Below are positions 30,715 through 40,406 of a stretch of DNA of 64,000 nt, in pieces. A program made the position numbers and the translations under genes. Positions within the stretch are counted from its first letter, which is position 1. Every line of letters begins with the position of its first letter. The notes under the pieces are model-generated. The model was given only the letters and a program-made list of their open reading frames with translations. It ran no database searches and had not been told where the DNA came from. The stretch comes from JANXLS01 sp035308565 (lineage in GTDB: Bacteria > Planctomycetota > SZUA-567 > H5-PLA8): contig DATGGK010000128.1 of assembly GCA_035308565.1 (NCBI GenBank), positions 1 through 64,000 on the forward strand, in the 5' to 3' direction.

Positions 30715-31701
30715 ATGCGCAAGACAATCGAGATCAGCGACCGCGACACCGCGCGCGAAGTTCTTGGCGTGGGCGACAGTCATCTGCGCCGTGTGAAGGA
30801 AGCGCTGGGAGTGAGCATCTTCGCGCGCAACGAACAGCTTCATATCGAGGGATCCGACACCGCCGTCGGCCGCGCCGCGCGTGCGTTTTTGGCGATGCAG
30901 CGGATTGTGCGCAAGACACAGCATCTTCAGATGGCTGACGTGGACCGCATTTTGGACGTGGTCGAAGAGGACGGCAGCGACGAGGAAGTCGAAGCCGCCG
31001 GCGTGTATGGCCATCCTCACGCGCGCAAGGAAAAGGACGAGGGCCTGGGCCGGCCGCTGGCGGGGCGCGTGCGGGCGATGACCAGCGGACAGGAGCGCTA
31101 TCTTCAAGCGATTCGCTCGCACGACATCGTATTCTCAATTGGTCCGGCCGGCTCGGGGAAGACCTATCTCGCCGTGGCTTCGGCAATCGAGGCGCTTTCG
31201 AAAAATCAGGTTAATCGCATTGTGCTGGTGCGCCCGGCGGTCGAGGCTGGCGAACGCCTTGGCTTTTTGCCGGGCGATTTGGCGGAGAAAGTGAATCCGT
31301 ATTTGCGGCCGCTTTACGATGCGCTGCATGACATGCTCAACCCGCATCAAGTCGCACGATTTTCAGAGAAAGGCGTGATCGAAATTGCCCCGCTGGCTTT
31401 TATGCGCGGGCGGACGCTCAACAGCGCGTTTGTGATTCTTGACGAAGCGCAGAACACCACGCCCAAGCAGATGAAGATGTTTTTGACGCGCTTGGGCCGC
31501 GATGCAAAAGCGGTTGTCACGGGCGACGTCACGCAAGTCGATTTGCCCGAAGGCGATCTTTCCGGTTTGTCCCATGCGGCGCGCGTTTTGAAAGACGTCG
31601 AAGGCGTCTCGTTCGTGCATCTTGAAAAGCAGGACATCGTGCGCCATCCGCTGGTTCAGCGGATTGTGCATGCGTACGACAAAGAAGAGGCTGAGGACTA
31701 A
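30715..31701 (+). CDS. ybeZ: PhoH family ATPase
   Basis: A 328-aa cytoplasmic P-loop ATPase. Residues 1-90 form a KH-like N-terminus, and the PhoH domain spans about 115-320: Walker A GPAGSGKTYLAV, IVLVRPAVEAGERLGFLPGD, AFMRGRTLN and Walker B FVILDEAQNTTPKQMKMFLTRLG, then VVTGDVTQVDLP. YbeZ works with the endonuclease YbeY and, in this window, precedes an HD phosphodiesterase and ybeY, the common order. ATG 30715 is preferred over an adjacent TTG. Confidence 0.93.
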   Translation: MRKTIEISDRDTAREVLGVGDSHLRRVKEALGVSIFARNEQLHIEGSDTAVGRAARAFLAMQRIVRKTQHLQMADVDRILDVVEEDGSDEEVEAAGVYGHPHARKEKDEGLGRPLAGRVRAMTSGQERYLQAIRSHDIVFSIGPAGSGKTYLAVASAIEALSKNQVNRIVLVRPAVEAGERLGFLPGDLAEKVNPYLRPLYDALHDMLNPHQVARFSEKGVIEIAPLAFMRGRTLNSAFVILDEAQNTTPKQMKMFLTRLGRDAKAVVTGDVTQVDLPEGDLSGLSHAARVLKDVEGVSFVHLEKQDIVRHPLVQRIVHAYDKEEAED

Positions 31702-31710
31702 CAGCGTTAA

Positions 31711-34209
31711 ATGGCAAACGGGCCGATGAAATCCGCGGTTCGCACCTCGCGCACGGGAATCACCACGATTATTCCGGTGGGGACGCCGCGCGCGAAGAGC
31801 GGGCTTTTCGGCGGCGAAGGATTAGGTCCGCCGGGCGTGCTCCTGTGCCTCTTGTTTTGCGCACTTGCCGCGTTGATTTTGGATTTGGGCGTGCTCCCGC
31901 CGTCGTTCAAAGTCTCGCAGCCCTCGCCACTCGATTTTTACGCGCGCGCGTCTTTCTCATACGTGGACCAGGACGAGGAAGAGCGCCTCAAAACCGAAGC
32001 CGCCGCGCGCGCGCCGCGTGTGTACGTCGAAGAAGAGCACGTCGAAGACAAAGTTTTGGGCGATTTGGAGAAGCTCGCTTCCATCGGCGAACACGCAACC
32101 AGCGAAACCGACGCGCTGGAGAAATTGCGCACCGAGCAGTTCCAATCCGAAAACGCCGCGCAGACTTTCCAATCGCTGGCCACCGAAATGTACCGCCACA
32201 AAGGCGTGGCGCTCAGCCGGACGATGAGCGCCGCGCGCGAAGCGGTGCGGCGGCAATACAGCCGGCACGCGGTTTTGTCGGACGACGATTATCGCACCGA
32301 AGCGATGCGCCTGGTTGAACCGCGGCAATTGGTGCGCGTGAGCATGCGCGAGGGCAATCAGGAGACGACGATGGTCGAAGCGCGCGATTGCATCAGCCTT
32401 TCGGAAGCGCTGGACACGATCAAGCGCGAACTGATGGGCACCGATCAGGACGCCTCGCTGCGCACGCTGCAATGGCAACTGACCAACATTTATCTGCAGG
32501 AAAAACTGCGACCGGGTTTGATTTTCGACCAGGGCCGCACGGATAAATGGAAAAAAGAGGTCACGGCGCGCGTGGGCAGCGGCGTGGTGCAGATCAAAAA
32601 GGGCGAACCTATTCTGAAAAAAGGCGTGAACATCAGCAAGTCGATGCTCGCGAAATTGCATTACGAATACGCCGCGGTCAAAGACGCGCGGCCGCTGCGC
32701 GAGCGGCTGACGCATCTCGCTGGACTATTCTTTCTGGCCGCGGGGCTGCTCGTCGCTTTTTTCATCATTGTCGGGCGGATCGAACCAGGGATTTGGCGGC
32801 GCGGGCGCGCGCTGATCATGCTGGGATTGATATTCCTGGCAATTCTGGCGATCTCGCGTTTGCTGCTTTTGTTCAATGCAGGACTGCCATTCAACACGCT
32901 TGCTTTCGCGCCGGTGATTTTTCTGGGCATGGCGGCGTCGTTGGCGTTTGGGCAGGCCGTGGCGCTGCTGGCGCTGCTGGGGTTGAGTCTGTTGATTGCG
33001 TGCGCGTCGGTCGGCTGGCAGGCCGTGCCGATCGACGGCGGCATGCCTTTCTTTAGCGCCGCGCTTTTCGTCGGCGGCGTGGGCGCGGCGATTCCCGCGG
33101 ATAAATTGCGCGACCGGCTGGATCTGCTTCGCTATGGCGTGATCGGCGGCCTGCTGCAAGGCTTGCTGGTTGTCGCGATGACGCTGCTGCGCGGCACGGG
33201 CGCCGAAGCGGATTTTGCCGGAACGCTATGGCCACACGAAGGCCTGCCCACGCTTCTGGATGCGGCCGTCGTCGGTTCGATGGGCCCGATTTGCGGAATG
33301 GTCATGCTGGGAGTGCTGCCGCTGTTCGAGAAGACTTTCGGCATTCTCACCAACCCCGCGCTGCTCGAGTGGGCCGACATGAATTCCCAGCCCGCGCTGC
33401 GCCGCATTCAACTCGAAGCGCCGGGCACTTTCGCGCACACGCTGCAAGTTCGCTTTCTCGCCGAGCCCGCGTCCGACGCCATCGGCGCGCACACGCGCCT
33501 CGTCAGCGCCGGGACGCTGTATCACGATCTGGGCAAGACGCTCAAGCCGGAATATTTTGTCGAGAACACACCCGAAGCCGAGGAGCGGCACCGCCGCTTG
33601 AAGCCGTCAGTAAGCGCGCTGCTGATTATTTCGCACGTGAAGGACGGTGTGGACCTCGCGCGCGAATACCGCCTGCCGCAGCAGATCATCGATTTCATTC
33701 CGGAGCATCACGGCACATCGCTGGTCAGTTATTTTTTCCACACCGCCAAACGCGATGCGGAGAAAGGCGCTCTGGCTGAAGGCTCGGAAAACGAGGTCGA
33801 AGTCGAAGAGGCGTTTTTCCGTTATCCGGGACCCAAACCGCAGACGCGCGAGACGGGCATCGTCATGCTTGCCGACACCGTCGAAGCCGCCTCGCGCACG
33901 CTGCACAGTCCCAGCGCCACGCGCCTGCGCCAGTTGGTTCACGACCTGATCATGGACAAGCTGCTCGACAACCAGCTCGACGAATGCGGTTTGACCTTCG
34001 CCGATCTGGCGCTGATCGAGGACGCGTTTATTCGCGTGCTCGTGACGCGCTTCCATTCGCGAATTCGCTACCCTGGCCAGGAAGAAGAAGAGGAAGAGAG
34101 CCAAGCTGAGGAGCGCGAAGACACGGACCGGAAGGGCTCAGATGATTCGAAAAAAGACGACCGCGACGACGAGTCAGAACCGCCTGAAAAGGAAGGGCAC
34201 GCCGCGTGA
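31711..34209 (+). CDS. 7TMR-HD family membrane phosphodiesterase (PgpH-like)
   Basis: An 832-aa inner-membrane protein. TM1 (about 43-63), a large extracytoplasmic domain (70-310), a bundle of about seven TM helices (330-545) and a cytoplasmic HD domain. HD ligands: TFAHTLQVRFLAEPA, LYHDLGKTLKPEYF (His-Asp near 604-605), PEHHGTSLVSYFFHTA (about 665) and MLADTVEAASR. Relatives such as Listeria PgpH hydrolyse cyclic di-AMP. The C-terminus is a 40-residue Glu/Asp/Lys tail. It lies between the PhoH gene and ybeY, as in many bacteria. The ATG is 9 nt after the previous stop. Confidence 0.9.
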   Translation: MANGPMKSAVRTSRTGITTIIPVGTPRAKSGLFGGEGLGPPGVLLCLLFCALAALILDLGVLPPSFKVSQPSPLDFYARASFSYVDQDEEERLKTEAAARAPRVYVEEEHVEDKVLGDLEKLASIGEHATSETDALEKLRTEQFQSENAAQTFQSLATEMYRHKGVALSRTMSAAREAVRRQYSRHAVLSDDDYRTEAMRLVEPRQLVRVSMREGNQETTMVEARDCISLSEALDTIKRELMGTDQDASLRTLQWQLTNIYLQEKLRPGLIFDQGRTDKWKKEVTARVGSGVVQIKKGEPILKKGVNISKSMLAKLHYEYAAVKDARPLRERLTHLAGLFFLAAGLLVAFFIIVGRIEPGIWRRGRALIMLGLIFLAILAISRLLLLFNAGLPFNTLAFAPVIFLGMAASLAFGQAVALLALLGLSLLIACASVGWQAVPIDGGMPFFSAALFVGGVGAAIPADKLRDRLDLLRYGVIGGLLQGLLVVAMTLLRGTGAEADFAGTLWPHEGLPTLLDAAVVGSMGPICGMVMLGVLPLFEKTFGILTNPALLEWADMNSQPALRRIQLEAPGTFAHTLQVRFLAEPASDAIGAHTRLVSAGTLYHDLGKTLKPEYFVENTPEAEERHRRLKPSVSALLIISHVKDGVDLAREYRLPQQIIDFIPEHHGTSLVSYFFHTAKRDAEKGALAEGSENEVEVEEAFFRYPGPKPQTRETGIVMLADTVEAASRTLHSPSATRLRQLVHDLIMDKLLDNQLDECGLTFADLALIEDAFIRVLVTRFHSRIRYPGQEEEEEESQAEEREDTDRKGSDDSKKDDRDDESEPPEKEGHAA

Positions 34210-34213
34210 CGTT

Positions 34214-34813
34214 TTGACGCAAATAAAAGTGGAAGTCACGCGGCGAAGCGGCGCGCCATCGAAACCAACACGAGTGGAATTGAGCGCGGTCTTTCTGCGC
34301 GCGTGGCAGTTCATTCCAACGCCCCGGATCGCAAGACGGCTCTCCGAGCCGTCCTGCATCAGCGTCAACGTGCTGCTCGTCACGGACGCGGAAATCGCGG
34401 AACTCAACGCGCGCCACATGCAGCACGATGGACCGACCGACGTGCTCTCTTTTCCCATGGGCGAATTCGATCCGGAATCCGGCGCATTTCATCTTGGCGA
34501 CGTTGTGGCGAGTTTTGAAACCGCGCGGCGCGAAGCAAATGCGCGCAAGATTCCGCTCGCGGAAGAATTGGCGCGCTATTGCGTGCACGGTTTCTTGCAC
34601 TGCCTCGGCTACGACGATTCGACGCACGCGAAACGGCGCGCGATGTTTGCGGTCCAGGAGCGCGCGCTGCGAGCCGCGACCGCAAGGGCGCGGGTTATGG
34701 TTTCTCGATCAGCAACACGGGCCGCAAAATCCCGCCCAAAAACAAATCGGTCAGCCGCGAATGATCCACGCGCACCGCGACGCAATTCTTCCCTGCATGC
34801 GCGCTCGCGGTAA
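34214..34813 (+). CDS. ybeY: endoribonuclease YbeY-like protein
   Basis: A metalloprotein of about 199 aa involved in 16S rRNA processing and ribosome quality control. Core motifs: INVLLVTDAEIAELN-like VNVLLVTDAEIAELNARHM, TDVLSFPMGE and the metal site HGFLHCLGYDD. The third His of the canonical HGxLHxxGYDH is Asp here. The proper start is unclear: TTG 34214 begins just before IKVEVTRRSG, the family N-terminus, and an ATG at 34142 would overlap the previous gene by 68 nt. Two oddities: an insert (RIARRLSEPSC) encoded by a palindrome, and a C-terminal tail of about 45 basic residues that overlaps the convergent DUF4838 gene by 119 nt. Confidence 0.8.
   Translation: MTQIKVEVTRRSGAPSKPTRVELSAVFLRAWQFIPTPRIARRLSEPSCISVNVLLVTDAEIAELNARHMQHDGPTDVLSFPMGEFDPESGAFHLGDVVASFETARREANARKIPLAEELARYCVHGFLHCLGYDDSTHAKRRAMFAVQERALRAATARARVMVSRSATRAAKSRPKTNRSAANDPRAPRRNSSLHARSR
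34335..34353. repeat. 19-bp palindrome in ybeY
   Basis: GACGGCTC-TCC-GAGCCGTC. The exact reverse complement occurs at 56757-56775 in an unrelated HEAT-repeat gene. Confidence 0.9.
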
Positions 34814-36968
34814 TGTCCACTTCAAAAGGCGCGTTCCGTTTCGCCGCGCCGACAATCGGCGCTTGAACGCCGTTGACGTACACCTCGGCGAGTCCATCGA
34901 CTTGCGTGAACAAAAGCGAAAGCTTCGGGTGTTGCGCGGGAATGTCGATTGTCGTGCGATACCACATTACAGTCAGTTTATCCGGCAGCCCTTGCGCGTT
35001 GAGCGTTTTGCTGAACGTCGCGACGCGTTTCCAGCCCGTGTCATCGAAATCGGTTTTGGCGAAACCGGCCTCGATACCCGCGTTCTTCTCGTCCCACGCG
35101 AAGCGCCATTCGTCGCCGAGCACCGATAACAATTTGTTTGGCTTCGCCGTGGCGGCAGCGCCGGCATCGACCGCGGCCTTCACAAAGCGTTCCAAATATT
35201 TCGACGCGTATTCGCGATTCGCATAGCGCTGAGTGGCGAGATGCTCCAACCTCGCCGTTATCTTCGTATACGTATCCTTCGCGCCGGCGAAATCGCCTGC
35301 ATTCATCGCGTTCCAGAGCTGCATGTATTCTTCAGCGCTTTTCAATCCTTCGGCGTGCACGGCCACGCGCGCGGCGTATTGCGCGTCACCCGCCGCGGCG
35401 TCGGCCGCCTGCTTCAAAAGCTGCCGGCATTTTTCGAGAAACTCCGGCGTGTAAAGCAAATTCACCCAATGAAAGCCGCCTGAATGGCAATCGAGTTTCG
35501 ATTGGGCCTGATCGATCCCCATCCAATATTCCTTCATGAACGGCCCGGCTTTCGGCCCGAAGAATTTCGAAAAATAATCGTCCATGATCGCATCGGTGTT
35601 CGCGTTTGGCGCGTACGCCAACCGCAGTGCCAGATACATTTGCGGCCCGTAGATGTGCCAGTTTGAAAGCATTTCCATCGTCAGCCCGATGCAGCCTTTG
35701 CTCTTCAAATATGGAATGTCGTGCTTGAGCACCGAGATTCGCGAAAACGGCACCGTCGCTTCGGCGAGGTCATAATCGTACTCGTAATAGCCAATTTTCT
35801 GCGCCTCGCCGGCCCAGCCTTCGATCATCGCCCGCGCCTGCTGCCGCGACGGGCAGAGCGGGTTGTCCATCCCGTGAAGGCGGCAATAGCGGATCGGCGC
35901 AATGAACGCGCACAAATTCGGCGCGCATTTCATCCCCTGCGGCGGCTGCGTGTAATCAGCGTAACAATAGAAACTCAGAATCGAATCCGGATTTGTCGCG
36001 GCGACTTTGTTTCCGATTGCGTTGAAGAAATCGACGTAGCGGCGCGACATGCTCACCGTTCCCGACGACGGCTCGGTTTCGTTTGGATTGTCCTGCGCTT
36101 TGCACGCCGGACATTGGCAATAGCCGCGCCCGTCGGTCGGCGAAATCGACGGATTGTGCGCGCCGCCCCGAATTTTCGCGGCCACGCGTTCCGCAAAAAA
36201 ATCGCGCAACTCCGGATTGGACGTGCACAGCCACCCGCTCGCCACACGGTTCCCATCCGCATTCATCGCGAAGAAATCCGGATGCGCCGCAAACTCCGAC
36301 GCCGGCACGTAACCGCCCCATGAATGCGAATGCGACAGATCGATCCCGCCCTGCCCGTTCCACACCGTCCACAGCGCCTGATCGTAGCCGCGCCAGCTCG
36401 GCCCTTTCGCGTTGCGATGCAAAAATCCCGGCGCTTCCGAAATATCGAGCATGCCGACGCTCAGCGTCTGCGTCTTGGGATAGACTTCGCCGAGTGGATT
36501 GTCCATGAAGCAGCGGCAACCCAGTTCTTCGAGAAACCGGCACACGGCTTTCACGGTCGCGGTGCCGTTTTGCCCGCCGATCAAGATGCGCGTGTCGCCG
36601 GCAACAATCCGCACACCTTCGTGGCTGGGGCTGTCGATCGCGTCCAGTTTGAGCCCAGCTTTCACCGCCGCGGTGCCGACAAAAATCGCCGCGCCTTCCT
36701 TCGGCGCGGCGCGCGAAACCGAGAGCTTCGCGCCGGTGATTTTCTCGATCCAATCAGCGAGCACTTCCGCGGCGTGTACGTCATCCGCGGCGAAATTGCG
36801 CACTTGTTTGGCAGGCCGCTTCTTAGTTTTTTGATCAAGCTCCAGCGCAGGCCCGTCCACAACGATCGTCGCCACAGCTTTGCCGTCCTTCACCAGTTCC
36901 AGCGCTCGCGCGGAACGAAACGTCAGCAACAAGGAAAGTGCCGCAAGTACTATAGTGCTAATTTTCAT
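34695..36968 (-). CDS. secreted DUF4838 protein, putative carbohydrate-active enzyme
   Basis: A 757-aa exported protein. Signal peptide (residues 1-22, ending RSARA), an alpha-glucuronidase-like N-terminal domain (about 50-180, AAEVLADWIEKITGAKL and IFVGTAAVK), then the DUF4838 core (about 190-520: HSHSWGGYVPASEFAAHPDFFAM, ISPTDGRGYCQCPAC, FSFYCYADYTQPP-type). A helical region and a C-terminal beta-sandwich (630-757, GWKRVATFS, WYRTTIDIPA) follow, like glycoside hydrolase sugar-binding modules. DUF4838 proteins are frequent in planctomycetes and polysaccharide degraders, and the domain order suggests glycan hydrolysis, though substrate is unknown. I use ATG 36968 because it places the signal peptide first. 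Confidence 0.85.
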   Translation of the reverse strand: MKISTIVLAALSLLLTFRSARALELVKDGKAVATIVVDGPALELDQKTKKRPAKQVRNFAADDVHAAEVLADWIEKITGAKLSVSRAAPKEGAAIFVGTAAVKAGLKLDAIDSPSHEGVRIVAGDTRILIGGQNGTATVKAVCRFLEELGCRCFMDNPLGEVYPKTQTLSVGMLDISEAPGFLHRNAKGPSWRGYDQALWTVWNGQGGIDLSHSHSWGGYVPASEFAAHPDFFAMNADGNRVASGWLCTSNPELRDFFAERVAAKIRGGAHNPSISPTDGRGYCQCPACKAQDNPNETEPSSGTVSMSRRYVDFFNAIGNKVAATNPDSILSFYCYADYTQPPQGMKCAPNLCAFIAPIRYCRLHGMDNPLCPSRQQARAMIEGWAGEAQKIGYYEYDYDLAEATVPFSRISVLKHDIPYLKSKGCIGLTMEMLSNWHIYGPQMYLALRLAYAPNANTDAIMDDYFSKFFGPKAGPFMKEYWMGIDQAQSKLDCHSGGFHWVNLLYTPEFLEKCRQLLKQAADAAAGDAQYAARVAVHAEGLKSAEEYMQLWNAMNAGDFAGAKDTYTKITARLEHLATQRYANREYASKYLERFVKAAVDAGAAATAKPNKLLSVLGDEWRFAWDEKNAGIEAGFAKTDFDDTGWKRVATFSKTLNAQGLPDKLTVMWYRTTIDIPAQHPKLSLLFTQVDGLAEVYVNGVQAPIVGAAKRNAPFEVDITASAHAGKNCVAVRVDHSRLTDLFLGGILRPVLLIEKP

Positions 36969-37159
36969 TTCTTTGGTGTCCAAACAGGCGGCCGAAGGCA
37001 GCGCCAATTTTTATGCGTTTACGGGAAGATTTCGTTACCGCCGCGTTACTAATGTTTTAACCGATTGAGCACTTTTGTGACCCCTGAAATCTGCCGCCGT
37101 GTGGCGCGCGATTCAGACAACAGGGTTGGCCATCGTTTTTAACATAAGGAGTTTTTGTC

Positions 37160-37528
37160 ATGAAGCGTCTGTTGCTTTCCCTTTCCATCCTCGTCCTCGC
37201 GGCCACGCTTTGCGCGCCCGTCCATGCAGCTCAAGGCGGCGGACGGCGCCAGGATCCCATCGCGTTCATTTTGCAGCACGCCAGCGACCTGAGCATTACC
37301 GACGATCAGAAGACCAAGATCGAAGCGATCCAAAAAGACCTCCCTACCCGCCCGAAAGACCGAACCGACCAAAATGCCATGACCGAATACCGGACCAAAG
37401 TCAAAGACGCAGCCGAAAAAGTCACCGCGCTCCTGACCAAGGACCAGCAGGACAAGCTCACGGCGCTGAAGGATAAAGCCGCCGCAGGAAGCACGCCTGC
37501 GGACAAGAAAGACCCCAACGCGAAGTAG
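37160..37528 (+). CDS. small periplasmic Spy/CpxP-like helical protein
   Basis: A 122-aa exported protein: signal peptide to about residue 23 (LCAPVHAAQ), then amphipathic helices with the pattern LSITDDQKTKIEAIQKD and LLTKDQQDKLTALKDKA, which recalls the LTxxQ repeats of Spy/CpxP periplasmic chaperones. The C-terminus is Lys/Asp rich. A strong AAGGAG site precedes the ATG and a strong terminator follows, so it is a well-expressed single-gene unit. Confidence 0.6.
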   Translation: MKRLLLSLSILVLAATLCAPVHAAQGGGRRQDPIAFILQHASDLSITDDQKTKIEAIQKDLPTRPKDRTDQNAMTEYRTKVKDAAEKVTALLTKDQQDKLTALKDKAAAGSTPADKKDPNAK

Positions 37529-37555
37529 CGATTGCATTCGCATTTCAACGATTAC

Positions 37556-37588
37556 AAAGCCGGAGGCTGGTGCCTCCGGCTTTTTTTT
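37556..37588 (+). terminator. Rho-independent terminator
   Basis: AAGCCGGAGGC (arms 37558-37568) pairs with GCCTCCGGC across a TGGT loop, followed by eight T. Perfect 9-bp stem. Confidence 0.95.
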
Positions 37589-37679
37589 GCAGGCGAAACG
37601 ACTGCGACTCGTGAACCTTTTAGCTCATCACGTCACAAACTTTCGTCAACACGTTTGCATTTAAAGACGATAGGAAATC

Positions 37680-40040
37680 ATGCAAAAACTTAACGCTGTA
37701 TCCGTCCTCGCACTCTCGTTCCTATGCGGCGTGATTCTGTTTGACTGTCGCGCCTCCGATTCGCCGCGTGCCATCATCCCGCCCGCGCATGGCTACCTCT
37801 ACGCGCTCAACGACGATGTCGCCGGAAATAAAATCGCCGGCTACATCGCCAACGCCAGCGGCGGCTCGCTCTTCACTATCCCGGGATTTCCCGTCGCCAC
37901 CGGCGGCAACGGCAGCGGCAAAAACGCCAGTGAACAGTTAGCCGTCGATCACCGCAACGCGCGATTGTACGCCATCAACGCCGGATCGAACACCGTCAGC
38001 GCGTACTCCATTGATCTCAACACCGGCGCGCTGACCGCGCTGCCCTTTAGCCCGATCAATCTTGGCACGGGAAATTGGTACACTATCGCCGTGCATCCAA
38101 GCGGTTCTCCATTAATTGTGGGTGACGCTGACGGAAATCTGGTGGAGAGCTTCGTGATTACCGCGACGGCAGCCACGGCCGCGGCGGGCAGTCCATTCAC
38201 AACCGCAACCGCGTCCCCGTTCTCATCCGTCTTTAGCCGCAAAGGAGATTTCTTCTACACCTCCGGCAACAACAACGGCAACAATTTCCTCGCTGGATTT
38301 CAAGTCAACAGCACAACCGGCGCGCTCACCGCGCTCAGCGGTTCGCCGTTCAACACCATCGACTCGTACTCCGTCGCGCTGCAAACCGATGCAACCGGAA
38401 GGCTCCTTTCAACGACTTTCAGCGGCGCGAACTTGCGCGCGTACACGACTTCGGCGGGAATTCCCGCCGCGGTCACAGGCGATCCCTTCGCTTCCGGCCT
38501 GTCCAAACCCACGCACGGCGCGCTGCATCCCAATGGCTTTTACATGGTCGCCGATCGCGCGAACAACCAAGTCGGCGTCTACCAAATCGCGGGCAGCGGC
38601 GCCGGCACGACACTCGCGCCCGTGACCGGCTCGCCATTCGCTTCGGGCGGCACGTTCACCGATGCGCTCGCGCTCAACCACGACGGCACGATCCTCTTCG
38701 CCGCGAACGCCACGACGCTGAACATCACCGGATTCACCGTCGCGCCGCTCACGGGCGTGCTCAGTTCGCCCGTGACCCAATCCGCCAATGCCGTCGGCGC
38801 ATCCGGCCGCATCGGCGGTCTGGGCTTTATTGCGCCGCCCGTCGATCTCACGCTCACCGTCGTGAGCACGCCCACCACCGTCGTCGCCGGTTCCGGTGCG
38901 GGCAATCTTGTCTACACGCTCACGCTCAAAAACAACGGTCCTTCCGACGCCTCGGGCGTGGCCGTCACGAACATACAGTCGCTGCCGTCCGGCGTGAGCT
39001 ACGATTCCGCGTCGCCCTCCGCCGGATCGTTCGACAACACCAACGGACTCTGGACGGTCGGCAATCTCGCCAACGGCGCCACCGTCACGCTGGCGATCAC
39101 CAACACAGTCAGCGCCACCGCGCCCGCCGGCACCGCCAACATCAGCGATTCCGCAACGGCCGGCGCCAACGAAACGCTGATCAACACCAGCGACGACTCC
39201 GCCACTGCCACCACGTCCGTCTCGTCCACGATCGTCTCCGGCCCCACGGCAACGCCGTCCACCGCCGGCGTGGGACAGCCCGTCAATTTCTCCATCGTCG
39301 TAACAGGCAGCGGCCTGACGTACGCATGGAATTTTGGCGACGGAGGCACCGACTCGGGCGCAAGCGTGAATCACGCATACGCAGCCGTCGGCACGTACAC
39401 GGCATCTGTCACCATCACCAGTCCTGGAAATCCAACGCAAACCGCCAGTGTGCAAGTCACCGTGGTCGCGCCGTTGGTTGGCTCCGGCAACGACAGCGAT
39501 GGTGACGGCTTCTCCGATGCTCTGGAGACGATCGCCGGCACCGATCCGCACAGCGCCGCCAGCACACCGATCGGCCAGCCCCTCACCGCCGCGCTGATTC
39601 AATCGCTCACGATTTCGAAAGCGTCGATCAAACTAAATTTCATGACCGGCGGAAAGGACAGCATCTCTTTCTCCGGCACGCTGCTAATTCTTGCGGATTT
39701 CGCGCCGAACGGCCAAAAAGTTTTCGTCGATGTTGGCGGCAACGATGTTGGTTTCGTTTTGAACGCGAAGGGCCAATCCAAATCCGGCAACGATTCGCTG
39801 AAGATTTCAATCAAATCCAAGAAAGGCAGCGTCGCCGCGCAGACTGCCAAATATAGCGTAAAACTCAGCAAAGGCTCGTTCTCTGGTGCATTGGCCGACG
39901 AAGGCTTGACCGGCACGGCCGACTTAAAAAACGTTTCAAAAACCGTCGTCTTCTCTCTCATCTTCAACAACACCGTTCTGCAAAAATCGCAGACGCTGAG
40001 CTATACCGCAAAGAAAAACAAGTCGGGCAGCGCCAAATAG
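37680..40040 (+). CDS. secreted beta-propeller / DUF11 / PKD protein
   Basis: A 786-aa exported protein. Signal peptide (1-25). Residues about 30-385 are a lactonase-like seven-bladed beta-propeller (repeated GSPF..., NHDGTILFAAN), 390-510 a DUF11 repeat domain (TLTLKNNGPSDASGVAVTN), about 515-600 a PKD domain (YAWNFGDGGTDSGASVNHAY), and 605-625 a calcium-binding spacer (DSDGDGFSDALETIAGTDP). The C-terminus is a Lys-rich beta region. Such proteins are surface adhesion or matrix components; propeller function is unknown. It is a monocistronic gene after a terminator. Confidence 0.85.
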   Translation: MQKLNAVSVLALSFLCGVILFDCRASDSPRAIIPPAHGYLYALNDDVAGNKIAGYIANASGGSLFTIPGFPVATGGNGSGKNASEQLAVDHRNARLYAINAGSNTVSAYSIDLNTGALTALPFSPINLGTGNWYTIAVHPSGSPLIVGDADGNLVESFVITATAATAAAGSPFTTATASPFSSVFSRKGDFFYTSGNNNGNNFLAGFQVNSTTGALTALSGSPFNTIDSYSVALQTDATGRLLSTTFSGANLRAYTTSAGIPAAVTGDPFASGLSKPTHGALHPNGFYMVADRANNQVGVYQIAGSGAGTTLAPVTGSPFASGGTFTDALALNHDGTILFAANATTLNITGFTVAPLTGVLSSPVTQSANAVGASGRIGGLGFIAPPVDLTLTVVSTPTTVVAGSGAGNLVYTLTLKNNGPSDASGVAVTNIQSLPSGVSYDSASPSAGSFDNTNGLWTVGNLANGATVTLAITNTVSATAPAGTANISDSATAGANETLINTSDDSATATTSVSSTIVSGPTATPSTAGVGQPVNFSIVVTGSGLTYAWNFGDGGTDSGASVNHAYAAVGTYTASVTITSPGNPTQTASVQVTVVAPLVGSGNDSDGDGFSDALETIAGTDPHSAASTPIGQPLTAALIQSLTISKASIKLNFMTGGKDSISFSGTLLILADFAPNGQKVFVDVGGNDVGFVLNAKGQSKSGNDSLKISIKSKKGSVAAQTAKYSVKLSKGSFSGALADEGLTGTADLKNVSKTVVFSLIFNNTVLQKSQTLSYTAKKNKSGSAK

Positions 40041-40061
40041 GTCGAAAGTCGAAAAAGTCGT

Positions 40062-40406
40062 TCACGTCTTGTCGCGCCCGTTCACCGCACTAATCACATC
40101 GCCCAGCGCCTGAAGATGCTTGCGCAGCACTTTCAGGCCGCTGTCGCTGAGCGTGTACCAACTCACCGGCTTGCGGTCCACGAATTCTTTCTTCACGCCG
40201 ACGTAGCCGGCCTCCTCGAGCTTGCGCAGATGCGCGCCGAGGTTGCCGTCGGTTTCTTTGAGCAGGTTCTTTAAGCGCGAGAACGACAGCGCATCCGCGT
40301 CGCTTAGCAGCACCAGCGCGCCAAGGCGCGTGCGGTGCTGCAGCAGCGGATTCAGTTCGTTCAAGCGCTCGCCGGTGCGTTTCAGCGCATCATTCGGTCC
40401 GGGCAT
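40062..40406 (-). CDS. winged-helix transcriptional regulator
   Basis: A 114-aa DNA-binding protein of the HTH_34 winged-helix type: RLGALVLLSDADALSFSRLKNLLKETDGNLGAHLRKLEEAGYVGVKKEF, then VSWYTLSDSGLKVL. It overlaps the preceding membrane-protein gene by 17 nt, the usual arrangement for this pair. A perfect inverted repeat in the shared promoter (40993-41015) is the likely operator, so it probably represses its own operon. Confidence 0.82.
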   Translation of the reverse strand: MPGPNDALKRTGERLNELNPLLQHRTRLGALVLLSDADALSFSRLKNLLKETDGNLGAHLRKLEEAGYVGVKKEFVDRKPVSWYTLSDSGLKVLRKHLQALGDVISAVNGRDKT

